From Pseudomonas bubulae (lineage in GTDB: Bacteria; Pseudomonadota; Gammaproteobacteria; Pseudomonadales; Pseudomonadaceae): 64,000 nt of DNA. Position numbers and translations under genes: made by a program. The stretch's first letter is position 1. Each line of letters opens with the position of its first letter. Positions 17,614 to 25,660 of the stretch are shown one piece after another. The stretch is taken from contig NZ_CP146077.1 in NCBI RefSeq assembly GCF_037023725.1, positions 4,067,001 to 4,131,000 on the forward strand, read 5' to 3'. The notes beneath the pieces were generated by a model. It was not told where the DNA came from. It ran no database searches and worked only from the letters and a program-made list of their open reading frames with translations.

Positions 17614-18216
17614 GTGAAACAATTCATCGACTTCATCCCGCTGTTACTGTTTTTCATCGTTTACAAAATCGAACCGCGCATCGTCGAAATCGGCGGGCAC
17701 AGCCTGTCGGTCGGCGGTATCTACAGCGCTACCGCCATGCTGATAATCAGTTCGCTGGTGGTGTATGGCGCGCTGTTTATCAAGCAACGCAAACTCGAAA
17801 AAAGCCAATGGCTGACCCTGATCGCCTGCCTGGTATTCGGCAGCCTGACTCTGGCCTTCCACAGCGAAACCTTCCTTAAATGGAAAGCCCCGGTGGTCAA
17901 CTGGCTGTTTGCCCTGGCGTTTGCCGGCAGCCACTTTATCGGCGACAAGGTCCTGATCAAGCGCATGATGGGCCACGCCCTGAGCCTGCCAGATGCCATC
18001 TGGACCCGCCTGAACGTGGCCTGGATCGGGTTTTTCCTGTTCTGCGGCGCGGCCAACCTGTTCGTGGCATTCACTTACCAAAGCATCTGGGTCGACTTCA
18101 AAGTGTTCGGCAGCCTGGGCATGACTGTGTTGTTCCTGATCGCCCAGGGCATTTACCTGTCGCGCCATCTGCATGACACCGACCCGACTGATACCACCCC
18201 CAAGACCAAGGACTGA
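17614..18216 (+). CDS. yciB: YciB, inner-membrane intracellular septation protein A family
   Basis: 200 residues from the GTG at 17614, read M(V)[19 protein letters not shown], which is the family N-terminus. Five hydrophobic segments and the [25 protein letters not shown] block are typical. YciB acts in cell-envelope synthesis and cell-length control together with divisome and elongasome proteins. A longer reading from TTG at 17575 lacks conservation. It is followed by the YciI-like gene after one base. Confidence 0.9.
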   Translation: MKQFIDFIPLLLFFIVYKIEPRIVEIGGHSLSVGGIYSATAMLIISSLVVYGALFIKQRKLEKSQWLTLIACLVFGSLTLAFHSETFLKWKAPVVNWLFALAFAGSHFIGDKVLIKRMMGHALSLPDAIWTRLNVAWIGFFLFCGAANLFVAFTYQSIWVDFKVFGSLGMTVLFLIAQGIYLSRHLHDTDPTDTTPKTKD

Positions 18217-18217
18217 C

Positions 18218-18517
18218 ATGCTCTACGCCATCATTGCAACAGACGTCGCCAATTCCCTCGAAGCTCGCCTGGCTGCCCGCCCTGCGCACCTTGAGCGCTT
18301 GCAACAACTGAAAGCCGAAGGCCGCATCGTACTGGCCGGCCCGCACCCGGCCATCGACAGCAATGACCCTGGCGCTGCCGGTTTTAGCGGCAGCCTGATC
18401 GTGGCCGAGTTCGAATCCCTGAACGCTGCCCAGGCCTGGGCCGAAGCCGACCCTTACGTTGCCGCTGGCGTATATGCCAATGTCAGCGTCAAGCCGTTCA
18501 AGCAAGTCCTGCCGTAA
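18218..18517 (+). CDS. yciI: YciI-like protein
   Basis: 99 residues. A small alpha/beta ferredoxin-like fold protein ([10 protein letters not shown]..., [44 protein letters not shown]). The histidine in RPAHLERL and the aspartate in DSNDPG resemble the YciI active-site pair; the reaction is unknown. It starts one base after the yciB stop and ends 60 bases before cpxR. The pair yciB-yciI is conserved beside the scp/yciO cluster in gammaproteobacteria. Confidence 0.88.
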   Translation: MLYAIIATDVANSLEARLAARPAHLERLQQLKAEGRIVLAGPHPAIDSNDPGAAGFSGSLIVAEFESLNAAQAWAEADPYVAAGVYANVSVKPFKQVLP

Positions 18518-18577
18518 CCTGTATCTTTACCGGCAGCCGGCGCAAACAGCACCGGCACCGGTCAAATCGAGTAAGTC

Positions 18578-19255
18578 ATGAGCGACCTGTTACTGATAGA
18601 TGATGACCAGGAGCTGTGTGAGCTGCTGGTCAGTTGGCTGAGCCAGGAAGGCTTTCAGGTTCGCGCATGCCACGACGGTGCCAGCGCCCGCAAGGCGCTG
18701 GCAGAGTCCAGCCCCGATGCCGTGGTGCTGGATGTCATGCTCCCCGACGGCAGCGGCCTTGAGCTGCTCAAGCAATTGCGCAACGACCACCCTGATCTGC
18801 CGGTGCTGATGCTTTCGGCCCGAGGCGAACCGCTGGACCGCATCCTGGGCCTGGAGCTGGGCGCCGATGACTACCTGGCCAAGCCTTGCGACCCTCGCGA
18901 GCTGACAGCCCGCCTGCGCGCCGTATTGCGCCGCAGCCACCCGGCGGCGGTGTCCAGCCAGATGGAGCTGGGCGACCTGTGTTTCAGCCCGATGCGCGGC
19001 GTGGTCACCATCGACCAGCGCGACATTACCCTGACCGTGTCTGAAAGCCGCATCCTTGAAGCCCTGCTGCGCCAACCGGGTGAGCCGCTGGACAAACAGG
19101 AACTGGCGCAGATCGCCCTGGGCCGCAAGCTGACCCTGTACGACCGCAGCCTGGACATGCATATCAGCAACCTGCGCAAAAAGATCGGCCCGCACCCGGA
19201 TGGCAGCCCGCGCATCGTGGCACTGCGCAGCCGCGGGTATTTCTACAGCGTCTGA
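18578..19255 (+). CDS. cpxR: CpxR-like response regulator
   Basis: 225 residues. Receiver domain at 1-120 with the acidic triad (DDD at 8-10) and phospho-acceptor Asp52 (VVLDVMLPDGSG); OmpR/PhoB winged-helix DNA-binding domain at 125-225 (RSLDMHISNLRKKIGPHPDG, IVALRSRGYFYSV). The length and the order cpxR / CpxP-like gene / cpxA match the Pseudomonas Cpx system, which senses envelope protein stress. It is probably co-transcribed from a promoter in the 60-base gap before it. Confidence 0.85.
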   Translation: MSDLLLIDDDQELCELLVSWLSQEGFQVRACHDGASARKALAESSPDAVVLDVMLPDGSGLELLKQLRNDHPDLPVLMLSARGEPLDRILGLELGADDYLAKPCDPRELTARLRAVLRRSHPAAVSSQMELGDLCFSPMRGVVTIDQRDITLTVSESRILEALLRQPGEPLDKQELAQIALGRKLTLYDRSLDMHISNLRKKIGPHPDGSPRIVALRSRGYFYSV

Positions 19256-19297
19256 GAAAAGCGCCCTCACCCTGTGTAAATCCCCGGCAAAACCGTC

Positions 19298-19313
19298 TTT
19301 ACCAAAGCTTTAC
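19298..19313. promoter_or_regulatory. Candidate CpxR box
   Basis: TTTAC-N6-TTTAC, that is GTAAA-N6-GTAAA on the minus strand, matches the CpxR consensus GTAAA-N4-8-GTAAA. A sigma70-like -35 (TTGACA, 19320-19325) follows within 7 bases and the CpxP-like gene starts 85 bases downstream. It implies autoregulation of the CpxP-like / cpxA pair. Confidence 0.6.
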
Positions 19314-19397
19314 CCACGGTTGACAGCGATTGACCTTGATCTCCCTAAACTGGGCGCATCCGGAACAACCGGAATCCAAATTCAAAGGAGACACACC

Positions 19398-19829
19398 ATG
19401 CGTAAGACTCTAATTGCTTTGATGTTTGCTGCAGCACTGCCAACCGTCGCAATGGCCATGCCTGGTGGTGACGGCCAGATGGGCCCTCGTCACGGCGGCG
19501 AGCACCACGGTCGCGGCGACGCCCCTTACAGCCAGCTGGACCTCACCCGCGAGCAGCGCCAGCAGATCGGCAAGCTGATGGGCGAGCAAATGCATGATCG
19601 CAAGCAACTGGTCGAGAAGTACCTGGAAAAACTGCCAGCCGCCGACCAGAAAGCCCTGAAAGACGAGATGAAGGCCAAGCACGACAAAACCCAGAGCGAT
19701 ATTCGCGCCTTGCTCAAGCCTGATCAGCAAAAACGCTTCGACGAGATGCAAAAGAAACGCGCCGAGCGTCAAGCCGAGATGAAAGAGTTTAAGGACTGGA
19801 AAGCACAGCAAGCGCCAAAAGCGCAATAA
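19398..19829 (+). CDS. CpxP/Spy-like periplasmic protein
   Basis: 143 residues. Signal peptide (RKTLIALMFAAALPTVAMA, cut around residue 20). After a Gly/His-rich stretch come the LTREQRQQI helices and a second LLKPDQQKRFDEMQKKRAER repeat, the LTxxQ pattern of CpxP and Spy. These chaperone-like helical proteins are periplasmic and in enterics restrain CpxA. It sits between cpxR and cpxA behind the CpxR box. Ribosome site AAAGGAG precedes the ATG at 19398. Confidence 0.85.
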   Translation: MRKTLIALMFAAALPTVAMAMPGGDGQMGPRHGGEHHGRGDAPYSQLDLTREQRQQIGKLMGEQMHDRKQLVEKYLEKLPAADQKALKDEMKAKHDKTQSDIRALLKPDQQKRFDEMQKKRAERQAEMKEFKDWKAQQAPKAQ

Positions 19830-19841
19830 TCTGTCTGCCCA

Positions 19842-19874
19842 CCAAGCCCAACGGCTCACGCCGTTGGGCTTTGG
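19842..19874 (+). terminator. Hairpin between the CpxP-like gene and cpxA
   Basis: AAGCCCAACGG-N6-CCGTTGGGCTT with a short T-rich tail (TTTGGTCGTTT). It starts 13 bases after the stop and would reduce, not abolish, transcription into cpxA. Confidence 0.75.
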
Positions 19875-19906
19875 TCGTTTCAATCAATGACTTGTGAGGA
19901 ATTACC

Positions 19907-21241
19907 GTGCGATCACTGTTTTGGCGCATTCTGGCCAGCTTCTGGCTGGCGATTGCCCTGGTCGCAGGGTTGTCGATCCTGCTGGGGCATATGCTCAATC
20001 AGGACGCATGGATTCTCAGCCGTCATCCCGGGATCGCCAATCTGGCGCAACAGTGGACCGAGCGTTACGAAACTCAGGGCGCCGATGCGGCGCAGGATTT
20101 CCTTGAACGGCGCAAGCGCCGTTATCACATCGACGTGCAAGTGCTCAACGAAAGTGGCGACCCGCTGGTACGTGGCACCTTCCCGCGTCGGGCAGCCGCC
20201 TGGGAAGCCCGCCAGAATCCGGGCACAGAACAGTTGCCATGGCGTCGCCTGACCGTCGAATACACCAGCCCGAAAACCGCCGAAACCTATTTGCTGATTT
20301 ACCGCATTCCGCACCCGGAACTAGATGCCTGGCACCGCCAGAGCCTGATCTGGCCCCTGAGCGCACTGGGGATAGCGCTGGTGGTGCTGACGCTGTTCAG
20401 CCTGATGGTGACGCTCTCGATTACCCGCCCGCTCAAGCGTCTGCGCGTTGCCGTGCATGACCTTGGGCAAACCACTTACCAACAGAACAGCCTGGCGCAG
20501 TTGGCGTCGCGACGTGATGAATTTGGCGTGCTGGCCACCGACTTCAACCGCATGGGTGCCCGCCTGCAAAGCCTGATCGGCAGCCAGCGCCAACTGCTGC
20601 GTGATGTGTCCCACGAGCTGCGCTCGCCCCTGGCCCGGCTCAAGATCGCTCTGGCCCTGGCTGAACGCGCCGGGCCTGAAGAACGTGAAAAACTGTGGCC
20701 ACGCCTGACCCGCGAGTGCGACCGGCTGGAATCGTTGATCAGCGAGATTCTGACCCTGGCCCGAGTCGATGCCGATCAGGCCAGCGCCGAGCAGGTCGAC
20801 CTCAATGCACTGCTCAACACCGTACAAAAAGACGCCTCGCTGGCGGCTCCCGAGCAGTCCGTACTGCTGCAAGCCGAACAGGGGTTGGGCCTCAACGGCT
20901 GGCCAACGATGATCGAGCGCGCCGTGGATAACCTGTTGCGCAACGCGCAGCGCTTCAACCCGCCTGGCCAGCCGATTGAACTGAGTGCGGAGCGCGAAGG
21001 CGAACACATCACCATCAAGGTTCGCGACCATGGCCCGGGGGTCGCTGAAGAGTACCTGGCGCAATTGGGTGAGCCGTTTTTCCGCGCACCGGGCCAGACA
21101 GCGGCCGGCCACGGGCTGGGATTGGCCATTGCGCGACGGGCGGCGGAACGCCATGGCGGGCGGCTGATGCTGGGCAATCACCCGGATGGCGGATTTGTTG
21201 CCACCCTGGAGTTACCGCTGAAACCGGACGGTAACCTGTAA
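19907..21241 (+). CDS. cpxA: CpxA-like sensor histidine kinase
   Basis: 444 residues. TM1 at about 5-27, a periplasmic sensor to about 145, TM2 at 148-170, HAMP to about 220, DHp domain with His236 (LLRDVSHELRSPLARLK), then a HATPase domain with DNLLRNAQRF and the DHGPGV and GHGLGLAIARR boxes. It phosphorylates CpxR in response to envelope stress. The GTG start has a GTGAGGAATTACC ribosome site. The cpxA tail is the last gene of the operon; the 3' end precedes the 147-bp repeat by 22 bases. Confidence 0.88.
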   Translation: MRSLFWRILASFWLAIALVAGLSILLGHMLNQDAWILSRHPGIANLAQQWTERYETQGADAAQDFLERRKRRYHIDVQVLNESGDPLVRGTFPRRAAAWEARQNPGTEQLPWRRLTVEYTSPKTAETYLLIYRIPHPELDAWHRQSLIWPLSALGIALVVLTLFSLMVTLSITRPLKRLRVAVHDLGQTTYQQNSLAQLASRRDEFGVLATDFNRMGARLQSLIGSQRQLLRDVSHELRSPLARLKIALALAERAGPEEREKLWPRLTRECDRLESLISEILTLARVDADQASAEQVDLNALLNTVQKDASLAAPEQSVLLQAEQGLGLNGWPTMIERAVDNLLRNAQRFNPPGQPIELSAEREGEHITIKVRDHGPGVAEEYLAQLGEPFFRAPGQTAAGHGLGLAIARRAAERHGGRLMLGNHPDGGFVATLELPLKPDGNL

Positions 21242-21263
21242 AGGTTTCGCAGCAATTTGATCG

Positions 21264-21410
21264 CGTAGCAGCTGCCGTAGGAACGAGGCTGCGTCCGATT
21301 GCAAAGCAATCGTAAAATCAGAATCCGCGGTTTAACTGAATAATCGCGTGCGCTGATTTTGCGGTGGCTACGCCGCCGAACGCAGCCTTGTTCCTTCGGC
21401 AGCTGCTACG
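21264..21410. repeat. 147-bp inverted repeat of the GTAGCAGCTGCC family
   Basis: CGTAGCAGCTGCCGTAGGAA and its continuation CGAGGCTGCG are repeated in inverted form at the other end (CGCAGCCTTGTTCCTTCGGC, AGCTGCTACG). The inner part contains the imperfect pair GCAAAGCAATCGTAAAATCA and TGATTTTGCGGTGGC. The arms are about 34 bases and the spacer about 80. It separates cpxA from the nitroreductase 3' end. The element looks like a REPIN of a second family. Confidence 0.85.
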
Positions 21411-21425
21411 GATATTGGTACAGGG

Positions 21426-21989
21426 CTACTTAACCGACCACGCCTGCACAAACTCGGCGCTGTCCACCTTGGGCGCAACGCGCAACTCGTTCTGCGGCGT
21501 GCCCAAATACAGGAACGCCACCACTTCCTCGCCCTCACCCAGCCCCAAACCCTTGGCCACATGCGGTGCATACGACAACTCGCCGGTGCGCCATACCGCG
21601 CCAATGCCCTGGGCATAAGCTGCCAGCTCAATGGCATGGGCCGCACAGCCCGCGGTAATCAGCTGTTCAGCCTTCGGCACCTTGAAGTGATCCTGCAAAC
21701 GGGCAATCACTACCACCACCAAAGGGGCGCGCAAAGGCATGGCGCGAGCCTTGTCCAGGGCGGCCTGGGTCACTTCGCCACCTTGGGCCAGCACGGCCTC
21801 GGCGAGGATTTCACCCAGTTGATTGCGCGCAGCGCCTTCAACCGTCAAAAACCGGTAAGGACGCAACTGACCGTGGTCCGGCGCACGCAAGGCGGCGGCG
21901 AAAAGTACTTCACGTTGCTCAGCCGTTGGCGCCGGATCGAGCAGGCGCGGGGCAGAAACACGGTTGAGCAAAGCGTCGAGAGCCTCCAT
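21426..21989 (-). CDS. Nitroreductase family protein (YdjA-like)
   Basis: 187 residues, single-domain FMN-dependent oxidoreductase. The N-terminal APDHGQLRPYRFLTVEG carries FMN-binding Arg residues (R..S-like anchor is replaced by APDHGQLRPY as in YdjA); the C-terminal GLGLGEGEEVVAFLYLGTP is the second FMN-contact segment. YdjA uses NAD(P)H and its natural substrate is uncertain. Its start is 120 bases from the trkH start (divergent). Confidence 0.88.
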   Translation of the reverse strand: MEALDALLNRVSAPRLLDPAPTAEQREVLFAAALRAPDHGQLRPYRFLTVEGAARNQLGEILAEAVLAQGGEVTQAALDKARAMPLRAPLVVVVIARLQDHFKVPKAEQLITAGCAAHAIELAAYAQGIGAVWRTGELSYAPHVAKGLGLGEGEEVVAFLYLGTPQNELRVAPKVDSAEFVQAWSVK

Positions 21990-22108
21990 TGGCCACCTCC
22001 TGAAGAAAATGTGCAGCTATTCTAACGGTATCTCCCGAAGGCTTGGCGGTTTACATAGCCCGGACCACAGGTAGAATGGCGCCCCTCTTTCATCCCCGAG
22101 CTGACTTC

Positions 22109-23563
22109 ATGGCGTTGCCGACATTACGCATCATCGGTTTCATTATCGGCATCTTCCTGATTACGCTCGCGATCAGCATGGCCGTGCCCATGCTGACCCT
22201 GGTGATTTACGACCACCTGGGCGACTTGCCATCCTTTTTGTGGGCCAGCCTGATTACCTTCATTGCCGGCCTGGCGCTGGTCATACCGGGCCGCCCCGAG
22301 CAGGTGCATCTGCGCCCCCGGGACATGTATCTGCTGACTGTGTCCAGCTGGGTGGTGGTGTGCATCTTCGCCGCACTGCCGTTTTTGCTGACGCAGCACA
22401 TCAGCTATACCGATTCTTTTTTTGAAAGCATGTCCGGCATTACCGCCACCGGCTCCACCGTGCTGAGCGGCCTGGACACCATGTCCCCCGGCATTCTGAT
22501 GTGGCGCTCGATGCTGCACTGGCTGGGCGGCATCGGCTTTATCGGTATGGCGGTAGCCATCTTGCCCCTGCTGCGCATCGGTGGCATGCGCCTGTTCCAG
22601 ACCGAGTCCTCTGACCGCTCCGAAAAGGTCATGCCGCGCTCGCACATGGTGGCCCGCCTGATTGTCGCCACTTACGTCGGCATCACCATTCTGGGCAGCC
22701 TGGCATTCTGGTGGGCGGGCATGAGCGTGTTTGATGCGATCAACCACGCCATGTCGGCCATTTCCACCGGTGGTTTTTCGACCTCCGACCAGTCACTGGC
22801 CAAGTGGTCGCAACCGGCGGTGCACTGGGTCGCCATTGCCGTGATGATCATGGGTAGCTTGCCGTTTACCTTGTATGTGGCCACCCTGCGCGGTCATCGC
22901 AAGGCCCTGATCAAGGATCAGCAGGTACAAGGCTTGCTCGGCTTGCTGGTCGTGACCTGGTTCGTGCTCAGCATCTGGTTGTGGTGGACTACCAACATGC
23001 CGTGGTGGGACGCCTTCCGCCATGTCGCGCTCAACGTGACCTCGGTAGTAACGACCACGGGCTTTGCTCTGGGTGACTACAGCCTGTGGGGCAATTTCTC
23101 GCTGATGCTGTTCTTCTACCTGGGCTTTATCGGCGGTTGCTCGGGCTCGACTGCAGGCGGGATCAAGATTTTCCGCTTTCAGGTCGCCTATATCCTGCTC
23201 AAGGCCAACCTTAATCAACTGATCCACCCTCGAGCGGTGATCAAGCAGAAGTACAACGGCCACCGCCTCGACGAAGAAATCGTACGCTCGATCCTGACCT
23301 TTTCGTTTTTCTTCGCCATCACCATCTGCGTGATCGCGCTGGCCCTGTCGCTGCTGGGACTGGACTGGATGACCGCCCTGACCGGCGCCGCCAGCACGGT
23401 GTCGGGCGTAGGGCCAGGGCTGGGCGAGATCATCGGGCCGTCCGGCAACTTCGCCAGCCTGCCGGATGCGGCCAAATGGATTTTGTCGTTGGGCATGTTG
23501 CTTGGGCGACTGGAGATCATTACCGTGTTTGTATTGTGCATTCCGGCATTTTGGCGGCACTGA
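22109..23563 (+). CDS. trkH: TrkH, potassium uptake protein (membrane subunit)
   Basis: 484 residues. Four repeated M1-P-M2 units in one chain. Selectivity-filter-like loops are visible at SGITATGSTVLSG, SAISTGGFSTSDQS, TSVVTTTGFALGDY and ASTVSGVGPGLGE. The GGCSGSTAGGIKIFRF segment lines the pore gate. TrkH works with the cytoplasmic NAD-sensing TrkA. The start ATG is at 22109 because the family begins MALPTLRIIGFIIGIFLI; a longer open frame to 22043 is not conserved. Length is as expected. Confidence 0.96.
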   Translation: MALPTLRIIGFIIGIFLITLAISMAVPMLTLVIYDHLGDLPSFLWASLITFIAGLALVIPGRPEQVHLRPRDMYLLTVSSWVVVCIFAALPFLLTQHISYTDSFFESMSGITATGSTVLSGLDTMSPGILMWRSMLHWLGGIGFIGMAVAILPLLRIGGMRLFQTESSDRSEKVMPRSHMVARLIVATYVGITILGSLAFWWAGMSVFDAINHAMSAISTGGFSTSDQSLAKWSQPAVHWVAIAVMIMGSLPFTLYVATLRGHRKALIKDQQVQGLLGLLVVTWFVLSIWLWWTTNMPWWDAFRHVALNVTSVVTTTGFALGDYSLWGNFSLMLFFYLGFIGGCSGSTAGGIKIFRFQVAYILLKANLNQLIHPRAVIKQKYNGHRLDEEIVRSILTFSFFFAITICVIALALSLLGLDWMTALTGAASTVSGVGPGLGEIIGPSGNFASLPDAAKWILSLGMLLGRLEIITVFVLCIPAFWRH

Positions 23564-23582
23564 TCCACAGAAGAGACCTGTC

Positions 23583-24341
23583 ATGGACCAAATCCTGTCA
23601 CTGCGCCATTACCGCCACGACCTGATTGCCCATAGCCATGAACATGCGCAGGTGGTGATCAGCTTGTCGGGCAAGCTGGATTTCGAAGTCGAGGGCCGGC
23701 CCAGCCTGCTGCGCCAGCAACAGCTGATGGTCGTGCCTGCGGGCGCCCACCACACCTGTGGCAGCTCGCAAGGCAGCCACTGCCTGGTGCTGGACGTGCC
23801 TGGTGACAACTGGCTGGGCCAGTCCCTGGGTGGGCACGCCGATGCCAGCCGCCGATTGCTCGACAACCCCGCACAGCTGCCTCTCGACCCGAAACAGCAT
23901 CAACTGGTCGACTGGCTCGCCACCAGCCCGATAAACGACCCGTTGATTGCCCGCCAGGGTGCGATTCTGCTGCTCGCCAGCCTGGCTAACCTTGCCGGCG
24001 AACGGGCGCAACCCAAACGCCTGCCCTACGCGGCCATGGATGCCTATATTGAGCAGAATACTGCCTACCCGTTACAGGTTGCGGATCTGGCTCAAATTGC
24101 AGGCTTGTCCTGCGCCCGCTTGCACAGCCGCTTTGCCAGCGAGTGCGGGCAAACGCCAATGGACTACATCCGCCAGCGACGCCTGCGCAGTGCCCTGACG
24201 CTGCTGCGCCAAAGCGCCCTGGCCATAGGCGAAATAGCCAGCCGCGTTGGCTACAACTCGCAAAGCGCGTTCGCCGCCGCCATGCTGCGCGAATTCGGCG
24301 CCTCGCCTTCGGTGCTGAGACGCGAGTCTGGCGACAACTGA
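23583..24341 (+). CDS. AraC family regulator with a cupin sensor
   Basis: 252 residues. An N-terminal cupin-like beta barrel (HSHEHAQVVISLSGKLDFEV, VPAGAHHTCG) is joined to a C-terminal double HTH (LQVADLAQIAGLSCARLHSRF, GEIASRVGYNSQSAFAAAMLREFGASPSVLRR). The ATG at 23583 follows trkH by 19 bases with an AGAGACC ribosome site; upstream readings run into trkH. The family often controls a neighbouring exporter, here the EamA transporter 77 bases downstream, but this is inference. Confidence 0.9.
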   Translation: MDQILSLRHYRHDLIAHSHEHAQVVISLSGKLDFEVEGRPSLLRQQQLMVVPAGAHHTCGSSQGSHCLVLDVPGDNWLGQSLGGHADASRRLLDNPAQLPLDPKQHQLVDWLATSPINDPLIARQGAILLLASLANLAGERAQPKRLPYAAMDAYIEQNTAYPLQVADLAQIAGLSCARLHSRFASECGQTPMDYIRQRRLRSALTLLRQSALAIGEIASRVGYNSQSAFAAAMLREFGASPSVLRRESGDN

Positions 24342-24418
24342 CGCCAGTGTCGCGACAGACAGCTCCCTGCCCTGCCCCGTAGACTGCACGCCTTGCCTGT
24401 ATTGAACCAAGGATTGCA

Positions 24419-25312
24419 ATGACTCCGCGTACTGCCCTGGGCGCCCTGCATATCGGCGCTTTGATGTTTGGCCTGACTGGCGTGTTCGGCAAACTTGCCG
24501 CTGCATCGGCTTCGATCATCGTATTTGGCCGCGCCGCTTTCGCAGTGCTGGCATTGCTGTGCTTCACCGCGCTGGCCAAACGCAGCGCCTGGTACCGACT
24601 GACCCTGCGCGACGCCCGCAGTTTGCTGCTGAGCGGTGTGCTGCTGGCCGGGCACTGGATAAGCTTTTTTGTCTCGGTAAAAATCGCCGGGGTCGCGATT
24701 GCAACCCTGGGCTTTGCCAGTTTCCCGGCGTTCACGGTGATTCTGGAAGGACTGATTTTTCGCGAACGCATTCGTCCCAACGAAATAGTTCTGGTGGCGC
24801 TGGTCAGCATCGGGCTGATCCTGGTCACGCCAAGCTTTGACCTGGCCAGCCAGGCCACCGAAGGGCTGCTGTGGGCCGTCGCTTCCGGGTTGCTGTTTTC
24901 ACTGCTGTCGCTGAACAACCGCGCCAACTCGGGGCGGATGCCCGCCGTGCAGGCCGCCATGTGGCAAAACGCGGTGGTCGCGTTGTGCCTGCTGCCCTTT
25001 GCCGGCCCGGGATTGAGCGAAGTCCGCCCGCTGGACTGGCTATGGATCGGTCTGCTCGGGGTGTTTTGCACCGGCGTGGCACACAGCCTGTTCGTCGCCA
25101 GCCTGGCAGTAATCAAGGCGCGCACTGCCGCCGTGGTCTTTGCCATGGAACCGGTCTATGGCATCACCCTGGCATGGTTGCTGTTCCACGAAACACCCTC
25201 GCTGCGCATGTTGCTGGGCGGTGTACTGATAATCGTCGCCATCGTGGTGTCGAGCCGCATGCGCAGCGGCCCCGCACCCGATAAGGCAGGGCTGGACGCC
25301 GCCGCTCACTGA
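24419..25312 (+). CDS. EamA/DMT family transporter
   Basis: 297 residues, ten predicted membrane segments in two EamA repeats (EmrE-like). Ends of the first repeat read SFPAFTVILEGLIFRERIRPN, and the second repeat ends in LFHETPSLRMLLGGVLIIVAIV. Export of amino acids or metabolites is typical; the substrate is unknown. It lies downstream of an AraC regulator. Its stop overlaps the 3' end of the opposite Rdx gene by seven bases. Confidence 0.87.
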   Translation: MTPRTALGALHIGALMFGLTGVFGKLAAASASIIVFGRAAFAVLALLCFTALAKRSAWYRLTLRDARSLLLSGVLLAGHWISFFVSVKIAGVAIATLGFASFPAFTVILEGLIFRERIRPNEIVLVALVSIGLILVTPSFDLASQATEGLLWAVASGLLFSLLSLNNRANSGRMPAVQAAMWQNAVVALCLLPFAGPGLSEVRPLDWLWIGLLGVFCTGVAHSLFVASLAVIKARTAAVVFAMEPVYGITLAWLLFHETPSLRMLLGGVLIIVAIVVSSRMRSGPAPDKAGLDAAAH

Positions 25313-25593
25313 GCCCGGTCGTTGTGCCCCAGGTCGCGCTGCGGGTCAATTTGGTCACGCACTCGCTGCTTGAGCACCTTGGCTTCGGGAAAGCCGCCGT
25401 CAGCCTTGCGTTCCCAGATCTGCACACCGTCGCAGGTGATGCGAAACACCCCACCGGTGCCAGGCTCCAGCACGACCCGGCCCAGGTCTTCGGCAAAGGT
25501 GCTGAGCAACTCTTGAGCCAGCCAGGCGGCACGCAGCAGCCACTGGCATTGGGTGCAGTAGGTAATGACAATTTCGGGTTTATTGATCGACAT
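25306..25593 (-). CDS. SelT/SelW/SelH (Rdx) family thioredoxin-like protein
   Basis: 95 residues. CTQCQW (Cys-x-x-Cys) lies after the first strand EIVITYC; the rest matches the Rdx fold (WLLRAAWLAQELLSTFAEDLG, RVVLEPGTGGVFRITCDG). Cysteine replaces the selenocysteine of the eukaryotic relatives. Role in redox homeostasis is inferred. The ATG at 25591-25593 faces the PlpD-type gene, whose start lies 68 bases away. Confidence 0.9.
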   Translation of the reverse strand: MSINKPEIVITYCTQCQWLLRAAWLAQELLSTFAEDLGRVVLEPGTGGVFRITCDGVQIWERKADGGFPEAKVLKQRVRDQIDPQRDLGHNDRAQ

Positions 25594-25660
25594 GATTTCA
25601 AAGGCTCTTGAAAGGAAGGCGCCGCTATAATAGCCGCCTTTCTCGCTTGCCCAGAGACTC

